DNA of 64,000 nucleotides from Cloacibacterium normanense (GTDB lineage: Bacteria > Bacteroidota > Bacteroidia > Flavobacteriales > Weeksellaceae). The notes under the pieces were generated by a model that made no database searches, had not been told where the DNA came from, and saw only the letters and a program-made list of their open reading frames with translations. A program made the position numbers and the translations under genes. Positions 18,581 through 28,654 of the stretch are shown in pieces (positions within the stretch are counted from its first letter, which is position 1; each line of letters begins with the position of its first letter). Location: the NCBI RefSeq assembly GCF_002943105.1, contig NZ_PTPZ01000007.1, positions 62,001 through 126,000 of the forward strand, in the 5' to 3' direction.

Positions 18581-21232
18581 ATGAAATATTTAAAACTTTC
18601 GGGTCTAGAACCTTTAATTATAACTCCAGAATCCAATTTTATCAATATTGGAGAAAGAACCAATGTAGCAGGTTCTAAGAAATTTCTCCGATTGATTAAA
18701 GAAGAAAAATTTTCTGAAGCTCTAGATATTGCTCGTCATCAAGTGGAAGGTGGCGCACAGATTTTAGACATTTGTTTTGATGATGGACTTTTAGACGGAA
18801 AATATTGCATGGTTAAATTCTTAAATTTAATCGCCTCAGAACCTGACATTTCCAGAATTCCAATGATGATAGATTCTTCAAAATGGGAAATTTTAGAAGC
18901 TGGTTTGCAAGTGGTTCAAGGGAAATGTGTAGTAAATTCCATCAGTTTAAAAGGTGGTGAAGAAGAATTTATTCGTCAAGCCAAAGCCATCAAAAGATAT
19001 GGTGCTGCAGTAGTTGTAATGGCTTTTGATGAAAATGGACAAGCTGATAATTACGAGCGCAGAATTGAAATCTGTAAAAGAAGTTACCAAATCCTCACAG
19101 AAATTGTAAAATTTCCTGCCGAAGATATTATTTTCGATCTCAATATTTTCCCTGTTGCAACAGGTATGGAAGAACACCGTAGAAATGCTCTAGATTTTAT
19201 AGAAGCAACAAAATGGGTTCGAGAAAACTTGCCTTACGTTTCGGTTTCTGGTGGTGTTTCTAATGTTTCTTTTTCATTTAGAGGAAATGATTCGGTAAGA
19301 GAAGCAATGCATTCGGTTTTCTTGTATCACGCTATCAAAAATGGAATGAATATGGGAATCGTAAATCCTACAATGCTAGAAGTTTATGATGAAATTCCGA
19401 AAGATTTATTAGAATTGGTGGAAGATGTAATGCTAGACAGAAGAGATGACGCTACGGAAAGATTATTGGATTATTCTGAAAAACATAAATCGGTAAAAAA
19501 AGAAATTGTAGAAAATCTAGAATGGAGAAATCTGCCTTTGCAAGAGAGAATTACGCATTCTTTGGTAAAAGGAATTGATAGATTTATTGAAGAAGATGTA
19601 GAAGAAGCTCGAAAAGTATCTGCAAAACCTCTAGATGTGATTGAAGGAAATTTAATGACAGGAATGGGTGTAGTTGGTGATTTATTTGGCAGCGGGAAAA
19701 TGTTTTTACCACAGGTAGTAAAATCTGCGAGAGTAATGAAAAAAGCCGTGGCTTATCTTCAACCTTTCATTGAAGCTGAAAAAGATTCTGCTCAAAAAGC
19801 CAATGGAAAAGTATTGATGGCGACTGTAAAAGGTGATGTTCACGATATTGGAAAAAATATCGTGAGCGTAGTTTTGGGTTGTAATAATTACGAAATTGTA
19901 GATTTAGGAGTGATGGTTCCTGCCGAAAAAATTATTCAAACTGCGATTGATGAAAAAGTAGATGTCATTGGTTTGAGTGGTTTAATTACGCCAAGTTTAG
20001 ACGAAATGGTGCACATTGCCAATGAATTAGAACGCAGAAATTTAGATTTCCCTTTGATGATTGGTGGTGCCACAACTTCTAAAGCGCATACTGCAGTAAA
20101 AATTGACCCGAAATATAAAAATGCGGTAATTCACGTGAATGACGCTTCCAGAGCGGTTGGAGTAGTGAGTTCTTTGTTAAGCAATAGAAATGCAGAATAT
20201 GTTTCGGATTTGAAAACCGATTATGCCGATTTCCGTGAGAAATTTTTGAATAGACAAGTTGATAAAGAATATATTTCGATTGAAGAAGCGAGAAATCAGA
20301 AATTCAAAATCGATTGGGAAAACGAGACCATCTCTGAACCTAAAAATTTAGGTATTCAATTGATTGAAAATCAAGATTTAGAAGAACTAATACCTTTTAT
20401 TGATTGGAGTCCGTTTTTCAGAAGTTGGGATTTATTTGGAAAGTATCCTCAGATTTTAGAAGACGAAATTGTAGGAGAACACGCAAAAGAACTTTTTGCA
20501 GATGCTCAAAAAATGTTGAAGAAAATCGTGGATGAAAAATTATTAACTGCAAAAGCAATTTTCGGAATTTTTCCTGCCAATTCTAATGAGCAAGACGATA
20601 TTGAACTGAAAAATGGTGAGGAAACATTCACATTTAGAACGCTTCGTCAACAACATAAAAAATCTGATGGCAAAGAATATTTGGCTTTGAGTGATTTTAT
20701 CGCTCCAAAAGATTCTGGGAAACAAGATTACATCGGTGCTTTTGCGGTGACTACAGGTTTTGGAACGGATGAATTGGCTCAAAAATATGAAGCAGAACAT
20801 GATGATTACAATGCGATTATGGTAAAAGCAATTGCTGATAGATTGGCGGAAGCTTTTGCGGAATATTTACACAAAAAAGTAAGAACTGAAATTTGGGGTT
20901 ATTCTAGTGATGAACATCTAGAAAATGAAGATTTAATTTCCGAAAAATATGTAGGAATTCGTCCTGCTCCTGGTTATCCTGCTTGTCCAGACCATTTAGA
21001 AAAAACCACGATTTGGGAAGTATTGAAAGTGAAGGAAAACATAGGATTAGAATTGACAGAAAGTTTGGCAATGTTCCCTACAGCCTCTGTTTCTGGATAT
21101 TATTTTGCAAACCCAAAATCGAAGTATTTCGGAGTAGGAAAAATTACAGAAGACCAGCTGAAAGATTACGCCGAAAGAAAAAATATAGATTTAGAATTCG
21201 CGAGAAAATGGTTGAGCCCGAATTTAGCTTAA
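18581..21232 (+). CDS. metH: methionine synthase, folate-, cobalamin- and activation-domain protein
   Basis: 883 residues holding the remaining modules of cobalamin-dependent methionine synthase: the methyltetrahydrofolate-binding barrel (about 10-290, [11 protein letters not shown]), the helical cap and B12 domain (about 330-560, with [11 protein letters not shown], the DxHxxG cobalamin motif, and GLSGLITPS), and the SAM-binding activation domain (about 580-880, with [12 protein letters not shown]). Together with the preceding Hcy module it methylates homocysteine to methionine. It shares the SAM riboswitch with its neighbours. Confidence 0.95.
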   Translation: MKYLKLSGLEPLIITPESNFINIGERTNVAGSKKFLRLIKEEKFSEALDIARHQVEGGAQILDICFDDGLLDGKYCMVKFLNLIASEPDISRIPMMIDSSKWEILEAGLQVVQGKCVVNSISLKGGEEEFIRQAKAIKRYGAAVVVMAFDENGQADNYERRIEICKRSYQILTEIVKFPAEDIIFDLNIFPVATGMEEHRRNALDFIEATKWVRENLPYVSVSGGVSNVSFSFRGNDSVREAMHSVFLYHAIKNGMNMGIVNPTMLEVYDEIPKDLLELVEDVMLDRRDDATERLLDYSEKHKSVKKEIVENLEWRNLPLQERITHSLVKGIDRFIEEDVEEARKVSAKPLDVIEGNLMTGMGVVGDLFGSGKMFLPQVVKSARVMKKAVAYLQPFIEAEKDSAQKANGKVLMATVKGDVHDIGKNIVSVVLGCNNYEIVDLGVMVPAEKIIQTAIDEKVDVIGLSGLITPSLDEMVHIANELERRNLDFPLMIGGATTSKAHTAVKIDPKYKNAVIHVNDASRAVGVVSSLLSNRNAEYVSDLKTDYADFREKFLNRQVDKEYISIEEARNQKFKIDWENETISEPKNLGIQLIENQDLEELIPFIDWSPFFRSWDLFGKYPQILEDEIVGEHAKELFADAQKMLKKIVDEKLLTAKAIFGIFPANSNEQDDIELKNGEETFTFRTLRQQHKKSDGKEYLALSDFIAPKDSGKQDYIGAFAVTTGFGTDELAQKYEAEHDDYNAIMVKAIADRLAEAFAEYLHKKVRTEIWGYSSDEHLENEDLISEKYVGIRPAPGYPACPDHLEKTTIWEVLKVKENIGLELTESLAMFPTASVSGYYFANPKSKYFGVGKITEDQLKDYAERKNIDLEFARKWLSPNLA

Positions 21233-21263
21233 AATTTAAAATATTGAACTTTGAATTGAGAAA

Positions 21264-22226
21264 ATGAAAGTTACAGAACACATACAAAACGCAAACGGAA
21301 AAACACTTTTTTCTTTTGAAATTTTGCCACCTCTAAAAGGTCAAAATATACAATCGATTTTTGATGCGATTGATCCATTGATGGAATTTAATCCTGCATT
21401 TATAGATGTTACGTATCATCGTGAAGAATATGAATATGTAGAACGTGAAGATGGACTTCTGGAAAAACGAGTGGTGAAAAAAAGACCGGGAACCGTGGGA
21501 ATTTGTGCTGCAATTCAGAATAAATATGGTGTAGATGCAGTTCCGCATATTTTGTGCGGTGGATTTTCTAAGGAAGACACCGAAAATTTCTTGATAGACA
21601 TCGATTTTTTGGGAATTCATAATGTAGTTGCATTAAGAGGAGATGCGGTGAAAACAGAAACCTATTTTAAACCAGAGAAAAACGGACATGCTTTTGCCAA
21701 AGATTTGGTAGAGCAAATCGTGAAAATGAATCACGGAACTTACCTAGACGAAAGTTTAGAAAATTCTGCCTGTACAGATTTTAACATCGGTGTTGCAGGT
21801 TATCCTGAAAAACACATGGAAGCAGCAAGTCTGGAACAAGACATTTACCACCTCAAGAAAAAAGTAGAAGCAGGTGCAGATTATATCGTGACGCAAATGT
21901 TTTTCGACAATCAAAAATATAACGATTTTGTAGAAAAATGTAGAACTTCTGGTATTAATGTTCCTATTATTCCTGGATTAAAACCAATTACTACCAAGTC
22001 TCAACTGAGTATGATTCCGCATCGTTTTAAGGTAGATTTGCCTAACGAGTTGGTGATTGCCATTGCTAAAGCAAAAGACAACAAAGAAGTAAAAGAAATT
22101 GGAATCAACTGGTGCATTCAGCAAAGCAAAGATTTAATGAAAAACGGCGCTCCTGTTCTACATTATTATTCCATGGGAAAAAGCGAAGTGGTAAAAAGAA
22201 TTGCTTCTGAAGTGTTTAAAGACTAA
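21264..22226 (+). CDS. metF: methylenetetrahydrofolate reductase
   Basis: Reduces 5,10-methylene-THF to 5-methyl-THF, the methyl donor used by the MetH pair upstream. FSFEILPPLKG, DVTYHR, HILCGG and QMFFDN are family signatures of the flavin-dependent barrel; 320 residues is normal for the bacterial enzyme. The 31-bp gap to metH and no terminator between them support one SAM-regulated operon: Hcy module, MetH, MetF. Confidence 0.95.
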   Translation: MKVTEHIQNANGKTLFSFEILPPLKGQNIQSIFDAIDPLMEFNPAFIDVTYHREEYEYVEREDGLLEKRVVKKRPGTVGICAAIQNKYGVDAVPHILCGGFSKEDTENFLIDIDFLGIHNVVALRGDAVKTETYFKPEKNGHAFAKDLVEQIVKMNHGTYLDESLENSACTDFNIGVAGYPEKHMEAASLEQDIYHLKKKVEAGADYIVTQMFFDNQKYNDFVEKCRTSGINVPIIPGLKPITTKSQLSMIPHRFKVDLPNELVIAIAKAKDNKEVKEIGINWCIQQSKDLMKNGAPVLHYYSMGKSEVVKRIASEVFKD

Positions 22227-23377
22227 AGCATTTTGTGTCTTTCAAACGGAAGATTTTGGTCAAAAATATAACGATAAGTCGCGAGTTTCCTCGTGACTTT
22301 TGTTTCTAAATTTTCGGCAATTTTAATCATTCTTGGATTAAAATCTCCAATCCATTGCATTTCGTAATCGGTATAATTTCTAGTTTTTCTGAAATGCTTT
22401 GTACCTTCCCAAATCATAAATCCATCGATACCTTTTCTTTGCCATTCTGGAACAATTCCGAAAACCAATCCTACCATTTTCTTATTTTTTATAAAAAATT
22501 TAGCCAATAAAAATTTCAATTTTTCAATCCAACCGAATTTCCCATTCAAGTATTTAAACCATTGATTCAAATCTGGAATGTTAATCCACATCGCAATCGG
22601 TTTATCATTTTCATAAATGAACCAAGAGATATTTTCGTCTAGAATAGGTTTCATGATTTGAAACATTTTCAGCACTTTTTTAGCTTCTATTTGCTTTCCT
22701 TCACCATGATTTGCCCACGCTTTGTTGTAAATTTCTGCAAAATCATGCGCAAATTTTTCCAATTGATTTTTTTTCCAATGAACTGCTTTCAAATTTGGAT
22801 TTTTAGCATTCATTCTATGTCCATTCATAAAAACTTGTGAAACCTCATCATAGACTTTCCTGCCGTAACACAATTGATTAAAATAAATCTGAAAACCGTA
22901 ATTTTCAAACAATTTCTGATAATACGGCGCATGAAAATTCATCCCGTACAACGGTTCATGAAAACCTTCAATGAGCAAACCCCAAAACTTGTCTCGCTCC
23001 CCGAAATTTATCGGCCCGTCCATTGCTTCCATTCCGCGTTCCAGCAACCAATTTTTACAAAAATCAAAGATGAAATTTGCCGTTTCTTGGTCATCAATAC
23101 AATCAAAAAAACCAATTCCGCCAGTTTTTAACTTTTGTTCATACTTTGGATTGACAAAAACCGCAACTTTCCCTACTATTTGATTTTCTGCATTTTTAAA
23201 AAGAAATCTTTCACAAGTTCCATTTCTGAAAAATTTATTTTTGTTGGGATTAAAAACCTCTTCAATGTCTTTATCTAATGGGCGAATGTAATTTTTCTCG
23301 TTTCTAAACAAACGAGCTGGAAATTCTAAAAATTCTTTTTGCGTTTCTGGCGAATTAACGAGAATAGATTTCAGCAT
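22223..23377 (-). CDS. GNAT-fold acyltransferase-like protein of unknown substrate
   Basis: 384 residues, no signal peptide. The mid and C-terminal parts (GLVFGIVPEWQRKGIDGFMIW, with an acetyl-CoA-loop-like EWQRKGI) look like a GNAT-type fold, and the N-terminal FPARLFRNEKNYIRPLD is typical of a conserved but uncharacterised family in Bacteroidota. Its stop overlaps the metF stop by four bases (convergent). Substrate unknown; FemX/peptidoglycan-like or lipid acyl transfer would be guesses. Confidence 0.7.
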   Translation of the reverse strand: MLKSILVNSPETQKEFLEFPARLFRNEKNYIRPLDKDIEEVFNPNKNKFFRNGTCERFLFKNAENQIVGKVAVFVNPKYEQKLKTGGIGFFDCIDDQETANFIFDFCKNWLLERGMEAMDGPINFGERDKFWGLLIEGFHEPLYGMNFHAPYYQKLFENYGFQIYFNQLCYGRKVYDEVSQVFMNGHRMNAKNPNLKAVHWKKNQLEKFAHDFAEIYNKAWANHGEGKQIEAKKVLKMFQIMKPILDENISWFIYENDKPIAMWINIPDLNQWFKYLNGKFGWIEKLKFLLAKFFIKNKKMVGLVFGIVPEWQRKGIDGFMIWEGTKHFRKTRNYTDYEMQWIGDFNPRMIKIAENLETKVTRKLATYRYIFDQNLPFERHKML

Positions 23378-23385
23378 ACATTAAA

Positions 23386-23412
23386 AAAATCCGATTAAAT
23401 GAATCGGATTTT
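23386..23412 (-). terminator. terminator after the amylase gene
   Basis: AAAATCCGATT pairs perfectly with AATCGGATTTT around AAATG, placed just after the leftward amylase gene and before the next leftward start. Confidence 0.8.
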
Positions 23413-23437
23413 AAATGTAGTAATTATTTTTTATTTG

Positions 23438-24808
23438 TTAATCCTTCACCAAAACTTTGTAATCCCAAGGCTTCAAAGAAACAGTGTAGCTTTCTTTTAC
23501 TTGAATTTTTTCTTTACTAAAAAGTTCTGTGTAATTTCCTTGGAAATATTTAGAATCTAGGGTCACTGTTAATTCTTCGTTAGAGAAATTAAAAATTGGC
23601 AAAACAGCGTCAATATTTTTTTCACGATGGAATGAGATTACTTTGTCCATTTTATCATTGGTAATTCTTACCATTTCGCCACCGTATTTTCCGTTCCAGA
23701 GCGCTTGATTTTTGTGTTTCAAGTGAAATAAAGTACTAAATAACGCTACATGAGGATGGTCTTTCCATTCGATTGGGTCTTTGTCAAAAAATTTCAAACT
23801 TCTATCAAGTCCAGCTTCTTGTCCGCTATACATAAGAGGCATTCCGTTTACCACACCACAAAAAACGATAGAAGTTTCTAATCCTTTCCCGAAATTTCTT
23901 TGCGGCGTTCCGTTCCAAGAATTCATATCGTGATTGTCAGTAAAAACCATTCTGTAAGCATTTCTAGGAACCGAACCTACATCGTGAGCTAAATATTCTA
24001 CCAATCCGCCAATTCCTTTATTTTGTGTAGTGGCATCTTTTAATTTTTCAAAAAGCGTCCATGAGTAAGTCATGTCAAAAGATTTTTTGTACAAATCTCT
24101 ACTTTCCCACTCCGCCAACATGAAAACAGGTTTTATTTGGTCTAATTCTTTTCTGGCATTTTCCCAAAAATCTACAGGAATAAAACCTGCTACATCTGCT
24201 CTATAACCATCAATATTAGCCTCTTTTACCCAAAATTTAAGAGATTCTGTCATGTATTGTCTAAATTCTGGATTTTCATAATCAAAATCAATCACATCAT
24301 CCCAATCATACCAAGGTGTTGGTTGAAAATTTCCGTCTCTATTTTTAGTGTACCAATGAGGATGAGTGGTTGCCAAAGAATTGTCCCAAGCAGAATGATT
24401 ACCAACCCAATCGATGATTACGTACATTCCCATATCATGGATTTTTTTGACCAAATTTTTAAAATCTTGCATAGTTCCAAATTCTGGATTCACCCCACGA
24501 AAATCTTTTACAGAATAATAACTTCCTAAACCCCCTTTTTTGTTTTTTTCGCCAATAGGATGAATCGGCATGAGCCAAATAATATCTACACCCATGCTTT
24601 TCAGTCTAGGCAAATGTTTTTCAAAGGCTTTGAAAGTTCCTTCTGCAGTATATTGACGAAGATTTACTTCATAAATCGTAGCATTTTTGCTCCATTCAGG
24701 ATGGGTAATTTCTACATATTCTTTAGGAAAATATTTTTGGTCAATTTTTTGAGAAAAAAAGCTTTGAGAAAAAACAACAAGGAAAAAAACTAGAATTTTT
24801 GTTTTCAT
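23438..24808 (-). CDS. secreted alpha-amylase family protein (GH13)
   Basis: Signal peptide MKTKILVFFLVVFSQSFFSQ sets the start at 24808 rather than the upstream ATG at 24826. The GH13 regions are all visible: IIDWVGNHSA (region I), DGYRADVAGF with the nucleophile Asp (II), MLAEWES with the acid/base Glu (III) and FTDNHD (IV). A C-terminal beta domain of about 80 residues follows. It should cleave alpha-1,4-glucans outside the cytoplasm. Before the mobile element inserted, the gene lay directly downstream of ssrA. Confidence 0.92.
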   Translation of the reverse strand: MKTKILVFFLVVFSQSFFSQKIDQKYFPKEYVEITHPEWSKNATIYEVNLRQYTAEGTFKAFEKHLPRLKSMGVDIIWLMPIHPIGEKNKKGGLGSYYSVKDFRGVNPEFGTMQDFKNLVKKIHDMGMYVIIDWVGNHSAWDNSLATTHPHWYTKNRDGNFQPTPWYDWDDVIDFDYENPEFRQYMTESLKFWVKEANIDGYRADVAGFIPVDFWENARKELDQIKPVFMLAEWESRDLYKKSFDMTYSWTLFEKLKDATTQNKGIGGLVEYLAHDVGSVPRNAYRMVFTDNHDMNSWNGTPQRNFGKGLETSIVFCGVVNGMPLMYSGQEAGLDRSLKFFDKDPIEWKDHPHVALFSTLFHLKHKNQALWNGKYGGEMVRITNDKMDKVISFHREKNIDAVLPIFNFSNEELTVTLDSKYFQGNYTELFSKEKIQVKESYTVSLKPWDYKVLVKD

Positions 24809-24840
24809 TTTCAGTAATTTCCTCAAAGTTAAGAAATAAA

Positions 24841-24870
24841 AAAACGCTACAAATGATTTTGTAGCGTTTT
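24841..24870 (-). terminator. hairpin that was probably the original ssrA terminator
   Basis: AAAACGCTACAAA (24841-24853) pairs with TTTGTAGCGTTTT (24858-24870); in reverse it is followed by a T-run. It lies 8 bp outside the left attachment repeat, exactly where the ssrA terminator would be in an uninterrupted chromosome. Confidence 0.75.
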
Positions 24871-24877
24871 AATTTTC

Positions 24878-24892
24878 GTGGAGTTGGAGGGA
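24878..24892 (-). repeat. left attachment site core (duplicate of ssrA 3' end)
   Basis: GTGGAGTTGGAGGGA is identical to 36887-36901. Extending left, TTTTC versus TTTTT makes a 20-bp match with one difference. It corresponds to the acceptor/T-arm part of tmRNA. Confidence 0.9.
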
Positions 24893-24957
24893 AATGAACT
24901 TATATGAAGTTAATATACTTTATATTTTATAAATATTCTATTTATCAATATTTTACA

Positions 24958-24965
24958 TATATTTG
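24958..24965 (+). promoter_or_regulatory. possible -7 box TATATTTG upstream of the integrase gene
   Basis: Fits TAnnTTTG and lies about 66 bp before the integrase ATG, upstream of the repeated TTAGCACC sites, which an integrase bound there could cover. The region is very AT-rich, so chance matches are likely. Confidence 0.3.
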
Positions 24966-25008
24966 TATATATAAAAACATATTGTTTTTATGCTTAAATA
25001 TAGAAGTT

Positions 25009-25028
25009 TTAGCACCTAAATTAGCACC
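25009..25028 (+). repeat. subterminal repeat, left copy (candidate integrase arm sites)
   Basis: TTAGCACCTAAATTAGCACC contains two TTAGCACC octamers 12 bp apart. An identical 20-mer occurs near the right end at 36823-36842. It ends two bases before the integrase start codon. Confidence 0.85.
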
Positions 25029-25030
25029 TA

Positions 25031-26272
25031 ATGAATTATACATTTAAACTCAAAGAACCTAATAGCGAAAAGGAAACTCTTATTTACTTTCGTTCTTATT
25101 TTGGAAATGAAGGTAAAAATTTTATTTATTCTACCGGAGAAAAAATTAAACCTATTGAGTGGGATTTTGAAAATAGGCAACCCAATGATTTGAATGGACG
25201 AACAAAAAGAGCAGAAAATCATAGAAGCGTGAAAAAGCAGTTAGATAGGTATAGTGGTTTTTTTACTGAAATTGTCGATCGTTATAAGAATATTAATGAA
25301 GAACTAACCACAGATGTAATTAAACAGAGATTTGATGAACATTTTAAAAAAGTAACTGTTAAAAGTGATTTTTTTAGAATTTATCAAGATTTTTTAACTG
25401 AAAAAGAAAATGACTATACAGGGAATGCCATTTCTATTTCAACACTGAAAAGATATAAATGCAATAAGACATTGCTTGAAGATTTCCAAAAAGATTATAA
25501 AATTAAGATAGCACTCGGAAATTTCGATGAAAAGCTTTATAATAAGTTTCTCAAATATTGCATCGAGGAGAAGAAACATTCGGCAAATACGGTTCATCGT
25601 AATGTAGGATTGTTAAAAACTTTTTTAGGTTGGGCTTTGGGAAAAAAATATACATACAGCAATAGTTTTCTAAATTTCAAAAAACCTCCAAAATTCAGAA
25701 CCGATGAAATAGCTTTAAATTATCAGCAGGTAGAAGAAATTTACAATTACGATTTCAGTAAAAATAGAAGATTGGAAAGAGTAAGAGATTTGTTTGTTTT
25801 GGGTTGTGTTACAGGAATGCGTTTTGGAAATTACAGCAGTATTTCCAAAGAAGATATTCAAGAAGATTTTATTCGTGTAGTCGATTTGAAAAGCAAAACA
25901 AAAAATCTTTCAATACCATTAAACAGTATCTCACGAGCAATTTTAGAAAAGTATGATTATAATCTTCCCAATATTTCCAATCAGAAAATGAATAAATTTA
26001 TAAAAGAAGTCTTTCAGGAAATGGAGTTTACGGATGAAATAAAAAAGACAATGAAATATGGCGATGAACTGATAGATAAAAAATCGGAATTTTGGGAAAG
26101 GATATCCAGCCATACCGCCAGAAGAAGTTTTATTACAATAATGAAAAATAAACGAGTTCCAGATAAGGTAATTATGTCTTATACAGGACATAGAAGTTTG
26201 GAGGTTTTCAATAATTATTACCGCCCGAGCGAAGAAGATAAAGTTAATTATATGAATGAAGTTTTTAAATAA
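25031..26272 (+). CDS. int: site-specific tyrosine recombinase (integrase)
   Basis: 413 residues. An N-terminal Arm-binding-like region (FYFRSYFGNEGKNFIYSTGEKI-type start), a SAM-like core-binding domain (about 110-200) and a C-terminal catalytic domain. Catalytic residues are visible: Arg in GCVTGMRFGN, HTARRSF (HxxR), and TGHRSLEVFNNYYRP (His and the nucleophile Tyr). It is of the type that moves Bacteroidota integrative elements. Being next to the left attachment site and having the repeated octamers at its start codon make it the enzyme that inserted this element. Confidence 0.95.
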   Translation: MNYTFKLKEPNSEKETLIYFRSYFGNEGKNFIYSTGEKIKPIEWDFENRQPNDLNGRTKRAENHRSVKKQLDRYSGFFTEIVDRYKNINEELTTDVIKQRFDEHFKKVTVKSDFFRIYQDFLTEKENDYTGNAISISTLKRYKCNKTLLEDFQKDYKIKIALGNFDEKLYNKFLKYCIEEKKHSANTVHRNVGLLKTFLGWALGKKYTYSNSFLNFKKPPKFRTDEIALNYQQVEEIYNYDFSKNRRLERVRDLFVLGCVTGMRFGNYSSISKEDIQEDFIRVVDLKSKTKNLSIPLNSISRAILEKYDYNLPNISNQKMNKFIKEVFQEMEFTDEIKKTMKYGDELIDKKSEFWERISSHTARRSFITIMKNKRVPDKVIMSYTGHRSLEVFNNYYRPSEEDKVNYMNEVFK

Positions 26273-27000
26273 TGAAACAAAACAATTTGTATCTCAAATA
26301 CAATCCTGGTGCAGAAATTATAGCAATACCTTTTATTGTCAGTCGAATTATTAAAGGAAAAAATATAAAAGAATTGCTTTATGAAATTATTAATGCTCTT
26401 AGAGAAAAAGCTGCTAATGTAAAGTTAAATGAGCTGGAGAAATTTGAATCTCAAATAGAATATAATAACATTGAAAATTTTTTTGCCACACACTTTAAAG
26501 CGCTGGAAAATTCCAATGAACATACTTTCGAAGATAAAATAAAGTACTGTTTAAAAAAGTATGCTAAAGAATCCAAAAGCTTATTATCTGCTGCCAACAC
26601 AGTAGTTTTAGAAGAAAATTTTTTAAAAGGTGCACAAGAAACGCTTTTTTATTATTTTATTATAAATGAGAATAAAAAACCTAAAAAAACATTCCAATCA
26701 ATCTTTGCAAATAAGGAAAACTATAATAAATTCATTTCAGTAATGAAAAATAATTTTTACTTAAATGGAAATAACAAATTTGATATTCCCATTATCTTCT
26801 TTGCCGGAGTATTAACATTCCTCAAAAAAAAAGGTTTGATAAAGAATGTAAAAAATATTGACATCATAAAAGCCTTGAAAACGGATTTTGATTTTGAAAT
26901 TTCAACTGCTTCATTTTCAAATGGAATGCCCTATCCAACCAAAGAAGAAGAGAAAAAATTATTTGATGATTTATCAATAGAATTTATGATTAAGTATTAA
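26272..27000 (+). CDS. element-borne protein of unknown function
   Basis: 242 residues, not recognised. Basic, rich in Lys and Asn, no signal peptide; one moderately hydrophobic stretch (IPIIFFAGVLTFLKKKG) and a C-terminal part with alternating helices. The ATG shares one base with the integrase stop (TAATG), so it is almost certainly translated with the integrase and may help recombination or control it. This is inference from position only. Confidence 0.7.
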   Translation: MKQNNLYLKYNPGAEIIAIPFIVSRIIKGKNIKELLYEIINALREKAANVKLNELEKFESQIEYNNIENFFATHFKALENSNEHTFEDKIKYCLKKYAKESKSLLSAANTVVLEENFLKGAQETLFYYFIINENKKPKKTFQSIFANKENYNKFISVMKNNFYLNGNNKFDIPIIFFAGVLTFLKKKGLIKNVKNIDIIKALKTDFDFEISTASFSNGMPYPTKEEEKKLFDDLSIEFMIKY

Positions 27001-27078
27001 ATTTTACTGAATTTACTAAAATTCATAGATTTAAAACACAACTAAGCAATATTTGCATAGAATTTTAAAACAATTACT

Positions 27079-27357
27079 ATGCAGACAAGCAATCCATTTC
27101 AACCCATTATGGACGGATTAGAAGAGCTAAAAGAACTTATCCATTCCATAAAGAAAGAACCTGAAATCGAACTGAAAAAGAAATTCTATTCCTTTAAGGA
27201 GGCATCGGAAATTTTGAAGTTAGATTATCAGACCGTTCGTTCCCACGTTCTCAAAGGAAATATCAAAGCTGACAAAATAGGCAGATTTTACCGTATCAAT
27301 CATTTGGATTTGATGAATGCTTTAAATGAAGTAAAATCATTGAAGTATAGAAGATAG
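27079..27357 (+). CDS. helix-turn-helix (excisionase-like) DNA-binding protein
   Basis: 92 residues. After a short N-terminal helix, FYSFKEASEILKLDYQTVRSHVLKGNIKADKIGRFYRI is the winged-helix fold of MerR/Xis-type proteins (HTH_17): EASEIL, TVRSHV recognition helix, then the wing. In Bacteroidota mobile elements such proteins act as excision factors or regulators. It precedes the VapE-type helicase gene. Confidence 0.85.
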   Translation: MQTSNPFQPIMDGLEELKELIHSIKKEPEIELKKKFYSFKEASEILKLDYQTVRSHVLKGNIKADKIGRFYRINHLDLMNALNEVKSLKYRR

Positions 27358-27433
27358 ACATGTCTTTGTTTATCCGAAACACTATTCTCTAACCTTCCGT
27401 ATCTCTTACGGAGTAAATTAAAATCCACAAAAA

Positions 27434-28651
27434 ATGAGCGAGAAAGTTCCCTCTTCGACAACAGGGATTGAACCACTGATACAAAATGGGCATTTACACG
27501 GAAAGCCCACGTTGTACCAGTCGGAAACCAAATCAAAAACGATATATGACAGGACGATTGATTATCTGGAAGGGAAATACAAAATCCGTTTCAACGTCAT
27601 TGCGCTGGAACTGGAGATTTGCCTGAAAGATTCCGCCAGTGAATGGACTTCGTTAAACATCAATTCCCTTTTGATAGAGCTGGCGCAATCAGGAATCGAA
27701 ATCAATATGAATAAACTGGAAATTTTGGTAAAAAGCCATTTAATTCAGCAGTATAATCCTATCCGTGAGTATTTTGAAAATTTAGAAACTTGGGATGGAG
27801 AAAATTACATCAAAAATCTCTGTCAATATCTTAAAACTAATGATGACGAAGCATTTCTTTATCATTTTGAAAAATGGTTGACTAGAGCGGTTTTGTGTTC
27901 TCTAAATAAAGGTTATGTCAATAAACAATCTTTGGTTTTAGCATCGCATCAAAATTCGGGAAAATCATATTTTTTACGGTTTTTAATTCCGCCAAAATTA
28001 GAAAATTATTATACAGAAAATATATCCATCGACAAAGACGGAATTATTTCCATTTGTAAAAATTTGATTTGCAACCTTGATGAATTGGCAGTTTTATCAA
28101 AATCGGATGTGAATACTTTGAAATCTTTCATTTCAAAAAGCAGTGCCAATATTAGACTTCCTTATGCCAGAAAAGCTGAATTTTTAGAGCGGATTTGCTC
28201 GTTTGTAGGTTCAACCAATCGGACTGATTTTCTTACCGATGAAACAGGTAGCATTCGTTGGTTAATTTTTGAGGTGTATTCTTTCGACTTCAATTATTCT
28301 AAGGAGATCAATATCAATCAAGTCTGGGCTCAAGCCTATTACAATGCTTATGAAAGAAAAAATTACAATCCGGAATTGACAGCAACAGACATCACCGAAA
28401 ATGAAAAGCGGAACGAAAAATACGCACAGGTTTCGATGGAACAAGAGTTAATTTCGGCACATTTTGAAAAATCGGAAAAAATTGAGGAATTTCTTACGGC
28501 AACCGATATTATGTTGGCGATGAACAACGCTTTGGGATTGCGACTGAATAACATAAAAATAGGCAAAGCACTCACCAGTTTGAAATACCAAAGAATAAAA
28601 CATCCCAAACTTCAGGTGTACGGTTATCTCATCAAAAGAAAATCAGAGTAA
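27434..28651 (+). CDS. VapE-like P-loop replication helicase/primase-associated protein
   Basis: 405 residues resembling virulence-associated E / DUF5906-type SF3-like ATPases. NPIREYFENLETWDG is the typical VapE lead-in, SHQNSGKSYFLRFLI is the Walker A loop and ICNLDELAVL the Walker B region, followed by SKSSANIRLPYARKAE and FVGSTNRTDFLTDETG (sensor region). Such proteins unwind element DNA for replication. It lies just before a repeat cluster and a primase gene, consistent with a small replication module. Confidence 0.85.
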   Translation: MSEKVPSSTTGIEPLIQNGHLHGKPTLYQSETKSKTIYDRTIDYLEGKYKIRFNVIALELEICLKDSASEWTSLNINSLLIELAQSGIEINMNKLEILVKSHLIQQYNPIREYFENLETWDGENYIKNLCQYLKTNDDEAFLYHFEKWLTRAVLCSLNKGYVNKQSLVLASHQNSGKSYFLRFLIPPKLENYYTENISIDKDGIISICKNLICNLDELAVLSKSDVNTLKSFISKSSANIRLPYARKAEFLERICSFVGSTNRTDFLTDETGSIRWLIFEVYSFDFNYSKEININQVWAQAYYNAYERKNYNPELTATDITENEKRNEKYAQVSMEQELISAHFEKSEKIEEFLTATDIMLAMNNALGLRLNNIKIGKALTSLKYQRIKHPKLQVYGYLIKRKSE

Positions 28652-28654
28652 ATC

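Noticed and set aside
20983-21267. Forward frame at the end of metH
   Set aside because: Alternative frame over the conserved metH activation domain; Arg/Lys-rich and without known domain.
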